A DNA stretch of 64,000 nt, from assembly GCF_900142475.1 (NCBI RefSeq), contig NZ_FRAY01000005.1, positions 186,001 to 250,000 of the forward strand. Reading direction: 5' to 3'. Positions 60,165 to 64,000 of this stretch are shown piece by piece (position 1 is the stretch's first letter; each line of letters begins with the position of its first letter). The notes below the pieces were generated by a model. The model searched no databases. It had not been told where the DNA came from and saw only the letters and a program-made list of their open reading frames with translations. The DNA is from Fibrobacter sp. UWH4 (lineage in GTDB: Bacteria > Fibrobacterota > Fibrobacteria > Fibrobacterales > Fibrobacteraceae). Position numbers and translations under genes: made by a program.

Positions 60165-61061
60165 CTATAAAGTACGGATGATTTGTCCAAGTGCGTCTTC
60201 CAGGGGGGTGGGGAGGTCGCTTTCCTGGAGCTTTGCCTTGAAAAGGACCCTTCCGAAAAGGGCTTCCGGGGTGATTCCGGCTTCCTTGTCTTGGCGAAGG
60301 CTATGGGCATGTTCGCGCTTGGAAAGCTTTTTGCCGCTGCCGTCGACGATAAGGGGGTGGTGCAGGTACAGGGGGCGCGTATAGGCGGGAACCTGGAGCG
60401 AGGCGTCGCCTGTACAGGCATCTGCAATCATCTGCGAAAGAGCGATCTGGCGAGCGGTGGAATTGAGGATGTCTTCGCCGCGGACGATGTGCGATATACC
60501 CTGCGTGAGGTCGTCGATGCAGACCGCGAATTGGTAGGTCCAGTAACCGTCGCGGTCACGGATCGGGAAATCGCCGCATTGCAATTTGGGGTTTTCGTGG
60601 AAGTCGCCGAGGCGCTCGTCGTGCCAGTCAATTACTTTGTCTGGAATGACGATGCGGAGGCTGTGCGGAGTTTCTCTGTTTGACTGAATGGGTCTGCATT
60701 TTCCCTGATAGATGACTTCGCCGGTTTCGCTTCGTGGGTTTTCGGCAAGGAGCTGCTTGCGGCTGCAGGTGCAGGGGTAAACAAGTCCAAGAGCGTCCAG
60801 TTTTTCGAGGATGCGCTGGTAGAAATTGAATCGTGTGCTCTGGATGCTTTCGCTGTCGTACTTGAATCCAAGCCAGGCGAGGTCTTCGTAGATGCTGTCG
60901 ATGTATTCCTTTCGGGCACGACCCTGGTCGTGGTCCTCGATGCGCAAGTGAACTTTCAGGTCCCATTTTTTTGCCGCCGCCCACACGTAAAGGGCAGAAA
61001 GCAGATGCCCTTCGTGGAGGTAGCCCGTAGGGCTCGGTGCAAAACGGATTGTGCCTGGCAT
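60165..61061 (-). CDS. gluQ: Glutamyl-Q tRNA(Asp) synthetase
   Basis: 298 residues, the usual length of this truncated GluRS paralogue without an anticodon-binding domain. The HIGH box reads YLHEGH, the KMSKS box reads KKLSKRE, and the zinc-binding CTCSR with a later YQGKC fits GluQRS. It attaches glutamate to queuosine in tRNA-Asp. It lies upstream of the DUF4011-like gene on the same strand (44-bp gap) and is divergent from the M16-like lipoprotein gene. Confidence 0.92.
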   Translation of the reverse strand: MPGTIRFAPSPTGYLHEGHLLSALYVWAAAKKWDLKVHLRIEDHDQGRARKEYIDSIYEDLAWLGFKYDSESIQSTRFNFYQRILEKLDALGLVYPCTCSRKQLLAENPRSETGEVIYQGKCRPIQSNRETPHSLRIVIPDKVIDWHDERLGDFHENPKLQCGDFPIRDRDGYWTYQFAVCIDDLTQGISHIVRGEDILNSTARQIALSQMIADACTGDASLQVPAYTRPLYLHHPLIVDGSGKKLSKREHAHSLRQDKEAGITPEALFGRVLFKAKLQESDLPTPLEDALGQIIRTL

Positions 61062-61081
61062 ACGCGAAAATATAGAATTTG

Positions 61082-61123
61082 GAGTTTAGTGTTTAGAGCT
61101 TAGAGTTTAGAACTTAGAACTTA
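61082..61123. repeat. Heptamer tandem repeat, six units
   Basis: GAGTTTA, GTGTTTA, GAGCTTA, GAGTTTA, GAACTTA, GAACTTA in exact 7-bp register, in the divergent gap between gluQ and the M16-like gene. The related four-unit tract is at 46534-46561. Confidence 0.88.
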
Positions 61124-61180
61124 GATATGTTCTACGAAGCTCTACCTGGTAATTTACTATCTTATTCAAGGATGAGTTTT

Positions 61181-62749
61181 ATGTTTAAAATATTTCTTTC
61201 GACGGCTGTGTCCGCACTTACGTTGGTTGCCTGTTCCGGTGCGCCGGAGCCGCAGACGGAACCCGTTGCTTCTGCTGTGCCGGCAGATACGGTACCTGCT
61301 CCTGTTGTAGAACAGGTTGCGGCGGCTTCGCTGCCGCAAGGTGAAGTGTCCGCTGTTCCTGAGAGCTACAAGGATATCCAGTTTCCGGAATACAAGTATG
61401 TTGCGCCTTATCCGAAGGATTACCGCGTGGAAATTGCGCCGGGGATTGCCGGTTACATCGTGAGTGACCGCAGCCTGCCCCTGGTGAATTTTGCGGTTTT
61501 CTTTGAACAGCCGCGCGTGCCGATGGTCTTGAAGGACGAGGCGGCAAGTTCCATGGTGGGAAGCATGCTGCGTCGCGGCGGCGGTGGCGGTATTTCGGCT
61601 CGTGCCCTCGATGATTCCCTGGAATTTATCAGTGCGGGAATCGGTTCGTCGGTCGGGACCTTTACCTCGACTTTTGACATTGACTGCCTTTCGAAGGATT
61701 TTGACAATATGCTTGCCTTGGCGAAACAGGTGCTCACGGCCCCCGCCTTTGACAAGGAACAGCTTGAGATTTTGCGGGCGAATTTCCTGACTGCTTATGA
61801 CCGCCGTTACGATACTCCGGCGAAGGTGCTTTCGGCGCTCCGTTCCAAGGTGAACTATGCCCCGAATCCGAGGTTGTGGGATGCCAACGCGGAGGAGTAC
61901 AAGAAGGTTTCCGTTGCCGACGTGAAACGCTTGTCCCAGGGAGTCTATTCCTCGAACCGGATCGTGTTTGCGCTTTCGGGCGATGTGGACCGGGATTCCG
62001 CTGTCACGAAACTCAAGGAATTCTTCGAAGGCTGGAAAATTGCGGTCGGTGCGGCGGACTCTTCGGCAAAGAAGAAGGCGGCGAAACCCACGGTGGCAGA
62101 ACCGCAGCCGCTTTCGTTCTTGCGCAAGCCCGGCATTTACGTGGTGGACAAGGATATAACGCAGGCGAATATCTCGATGAACCAACCTTTCGTAAAGAGG
62201 CCGCACGAAGATTACTACCCGGCGGCGGTGGCGAGTTTCATCTTGGGTGGCGGAAGTTTTACAAGCCGCCTGATGAACCGTGTCCGCAGCGACGAAGGCC
62301 TTGCCTATAGCGTGTACAGTTCGGTCGGTAACGACTACCGCGATACGGCTATGGTGACGATTGCCTTGCAGACCAAGGTGGAATCGGTGGATTTCGCTCT
62401 GAAGCTGATTCGCGAGGTAGTGCAGGAATTTGCCGAAAAAGGCCCCACCGAAGAAGAACTTTCGCAGGCGAAAAAGTCGCTGATCGAAAGTCTCCCTAGC
62501 CTGTTCGATAGCCCCGAAGCGACCGCGACGATTTTTGCGAGAGGCGAACTTGTCGGGAAAACCTTCGACCATTATCTGGACTATGTCAAGGAAATCAATG
62601 CCGTGACGGCGGACCAGGTGAAGGCGATGACCAAGAAATACTTTGACATGGACAAGATGACGGTCTCGATTGTGGCGCCCGTGGCGAAACTGGATGCCGT
62701 GAAGCCGTTTACGGTAGTGCCGCTTGATAGCCTGGAGTTCAGGGATTGA
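61181..62749 (+). CDS. M16-family peptidase-like lipoprotein, probably non-catalytic
   Basis: 522 residues. Lipoprotein signal peptide (FLSTAVSALTLVAC) and a Pro/Ala spacer precede two M16 domains (VNFAVFFEQPRVPMVLKDEA; RLMNRVRSDEGLAYSVYSSV). The catalytic HxxEH motif that should lie in the first domain is absent: the equivalent region reads KDEAASSMVGSML. Bacteria often encode such inactive partners beside an active subunit (PqqF/YmxG style), but no active paralogue is adjacent in this window. I took ATG 61181, spaced 9 nt from AAGG; 61172 is an alternative. Its stop overlaps the next gene's start. Confidence 0.82.
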   Translation: MFKIFLSTAVSALTLVACSGAPEPQTEPVASAVPADTVPAPVVEQVAAASLPQGEVSAVPESYKDIQFPEYKYVAPYPKDYRVEIAPGIAGYIVSDRSLPLVNFAVFFEQPRVPMVLKDEAASSMVGSMLRRGGGGGISARALDDSLEFISAGIGSSVGTFTSTFDIDCLSKDFDNMLALAKQVLTAPAFDKEQLEILRANFLTAYDRRYDTPAKVLSALRSKVNYAPNPRLWDANAEEYKKVSVADVKRLSQGVYSSNRIVFALSGDVDRDSAVTKLKEFFEGWKIAVGAADSSAKKKAAKPTVAEPQPLSFLRKPGIYVVDKDITQANISMNQPFVKRPHEDYYPAAVASFILGGGSFTSRLMNRVRSDEGLAYSVYSSVGNDYRDTAMVTIALQTKVESVDFALKLIREVVQEFAEKGPTEEELSQAKKSLIESLPSLFDSPEATATIFARGELVGKTFDHYLDYVKEINAVTADQVKAMTKKYFDMDKMTVSIVAPVAKLDAVKPFTVVPLDSLEFRD

Positions 62750-63810
62750 TGTTTCGCTTTGTTCGACAGGTGATGCTAGCCTCTGTTGCGATGCTTATGG
62801 GCGTTGTGGTGTCGCTAGCTGCGGACAATGCTGCGCGGACGGTGCCGGCGGATTCGCTTGCCAAGATGTGGGTCCATGACAACCTCCGGAAAAAACTGGG
62901 CAACGACGACGACTTGCGTTCGCTCTGCTCGGGGCTCAAGATCTGCATGGACATTGACTACGAAGGCTGTTTCGAGGAAGACAAGAAACCCTGGCCGCAC
63001 CACAAGTACGACAAAGAATTCTGCGGCGTTTACAAGGAAGTGGAAAAACGCGGCTACTTGCCTAATCCCAAGGTCCCGATGGCGGCGGAAGTCTTTGCGA
63101 GGCTCGGACGGCGCTACCGTGCGGTCTATGTAAACGAGGGAACGCTTCCGCTCAACGAGGATGTCTTCAGGTACCTGTTTGACAATATGCCCTTTACGGC
63201 GCAACTGATCAACGCCTACCTGGATGAAAATTACACGCTTGAGTATACGCATCCGAACAGGCGTTTCTTTAACGGAAGCAACGGTCGCAGCCTTTCCGGG
63301 GAATTCTACTGGGCCCTGCAGGATAGCGCCGGAAAACGGCTCGGGATGCGCAACCTGTTCTTTGGTTACGGCCATGCGCATGTGCTCAAGTGGCAGTTGC
63401 ACGGAACGGCAATCGCGTATCTGGACATGGATCCCCTTCCGGGAAACAAGATTAAGTACAAATTAACTGCTATCGTGTTTCCGGCGAATTCGGTGCTGAA
63501 TTCCATTATGCAGATGAAGGTGTTCCGGAGTGTCGTGAACAGCAAAATCGACCATATTGTCGATGATATCAAGAAGGCTTCCAAGATGTACTTTAGCGGC
63601 AACAAGGAACCCATGCTGAAGAGTGCAGCCCTGAAATCTTCCGAGAATGTACAGTACGTGCTGGATTTTGAAGAGGTGGTCAACGGCGCCCATTGGGAAC
63701 TGGGCGACTTTGAACGTTTGCAGAAGGCCCGCAAGGAAAAGCGCAAGCAGGATATGCAGGCTGTGCCCATCATGGTAGACGACAATCAAATAATCAAGGA
63801 CAAGAAATGA
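62749..63810 (+). CDS. Secreted protein of unknown function, 353 residues
   Basis: A signal peptide (VMLASVAMLMGVVVSLAADN) is followed by a mature part with Cys residues (SLCSGLKICMDIDYEGCFEE), and conserved-looking stretches (YTHPNRRFFNGSNGRSLSGE; LFFGYGHAHVLKWQLHGTAI). No family recognised. The ATG at 62749 overlaps the stop of the M16-like gene, and the gene's own stop overlaps the trmH start (63807), so the three form a coupled operon. A periplasmic location is expected. Confidence 0.7.
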   Translation: MFRFVRQVMLASVAMLMGVVVSLAADNAARTVPADSLAKMWVHDNLRKKLGNDDDLRSLCSGLKICMDIDYEGCFEEDKKPWPHHKYDKEFCGVYKEVEKRGYLPNPKVPMAAEVFARLGRRYRAVYVNEGTLPLNEDVFRYLFDNMPFTAQLINAYLDENYTLEYTHPNRRFFNGSNGRSLSGEFYWALQDSAGKRLGMRNLFFGYGHAHVLKWQLHGTAIAYLDMDPLPGNKIKYKLTAIVFPANSVLNSIMQMKVFRSVVNSKIDHIVDDIKKASKMYFSGNKEPMLKSAALKSSENVQYVLDFEEVVNGAHWELGDFERLQKARKEKRKQDMQAVPIMVDDNQIIKDKK

Positions 63811-64000
63811 GCGAAGAAAGAGAATCGATGGAATCCCTGTTGGCGCGCGTAACGGAACGCCGCCGCGAACTTTTGACATCTGTGGTGGATCGTCGCACAA
63901 GGCATTTTTGCATGGTGCTGGAAGACCTGTTCGATCCGCACAACATTTCTGCCGTGATTCGAACCGCCGAAGTTTTTGGCCTTCAGGATGTCCACATTAT
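63807..64000 (+). CDS. trmH: tRNA (guanosine-2'-O-)-methyltransferase TrmH, 3'-truncated by the window edge
   Basis: The frame opens at ATG 63807 inside the preceding stop (ATGA) and runs off the window. The 64 visible residues include RRRELLTSVVDRRTRHFCMV followed by LEDLFDPHNISAVIRTAEVF, the N-terminal signature of SpoU/TrmH enzymes, which methylate the ribose of G18 in tRNA. The catalytic C-terminal knot lies outside the window. Confidence 0.85.
   Translation, partial: MSEERESMESLLARVTERRRELLTSVVDRRTRHFCMVLEDLFDPHNISAVIRTAEVFGLQDVHI

Overview
The window reads as a chromosomal segment of a Fibrobacter-type gut or rumen bacterium. The lineage call rests on families that are hallmarks of Fibrobacter genomes: two fibro-slime surface proteins (1-1980 and 50718-55355), two FISUMP (Fibrobacter succinogenes major paralogous) domain proteins (10909-12768 and 15045-15674) and a TIGR02147 regulator (10069-10899). 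Outer-membrane barrels, lipoproteins and SPOR/EnvC-type proteins fit a diderm. No rRNA, CRISPR array, integrase or intact insertion sequence was seen; there is one tRNA-Leu.

Layout. 1-9.9 kb: the end of a secreted fibro-slime protein, a MATE exporter, a D15-type outer-membrane barrel, and a compact fatty-acid/polyketide-type operon (ACP, a fused double ketoacyl synthase whose second half is catalytically dead, FabG, FabZ) facing a GSCFA protein. 10-14.2 kb: TIGR02147 regulator plus FISUMP lipoprotein, an archaeal-type prenylglyceryl phosphate synthase, and a small toxin-antitoxin pair. 14.3-25.6 kb: an AT-rich accessory stretch with an uncharacterised membrane cassette (YkvA/DUF1232, a 525-residue and a 228-residue protein), two small membrane proteins, a GmrSD-like DUF262/DUF1524 protein, a tandem AAA+ ATPase, a PLD-like protein and a WYL regulator. 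The second half looks like a defence island. 25.9-32.9 kb: an ABC exporter, two PilT-like ATPases with damaged active sites, and a patatin/outer-membrane barrel protein in one run. 32.9-41.2 kb: housekeeping genes (tsaD-ybbR on the minus strand; ftsX-envC-like-holB-recJ-TonB-like on the plus strand; tRNA-Leu). 41.5-49.9 kb: both non-homologous phosphoglycerate mutases side by side, a lipoprotein, uvrB and an FHA-GGDEF diguanylate cyclase. 49.9-50.7 kb is a nested tandem repeat field ahead of the 1545-residue fibro-slime protein. 55.4-64 kb: a SPOR protein, a giant DUF4011-type helicase homologue with eroded motifs, gluQ, an M16-like lipoprotein, a secreted protein and the start of trmH.

The clearest unusual theme is the spread of short intergenic repeats. 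They occupy most gaps, form tandem arrays (260-bp and 77-bp periods), carry terminator-like hairpins, and have entered coding sequences in frame, in the linker of UvrB and at two places in the GSCFA gene. A second theme is degenerate enzyme homologues kept as full-length genes: the second ketoacyl synthase half, the PilT pair, the EnvC-like LytM domain, the M16 homologue and the DUF4011 helicase. The best candidates for an undescribed system are the membrane cassette at 15.9-18.5 kb and the AAA+/PLD/WYL group at 21.8-25.6 kb. Families were recognised by eye from motifs; no database search was possible.
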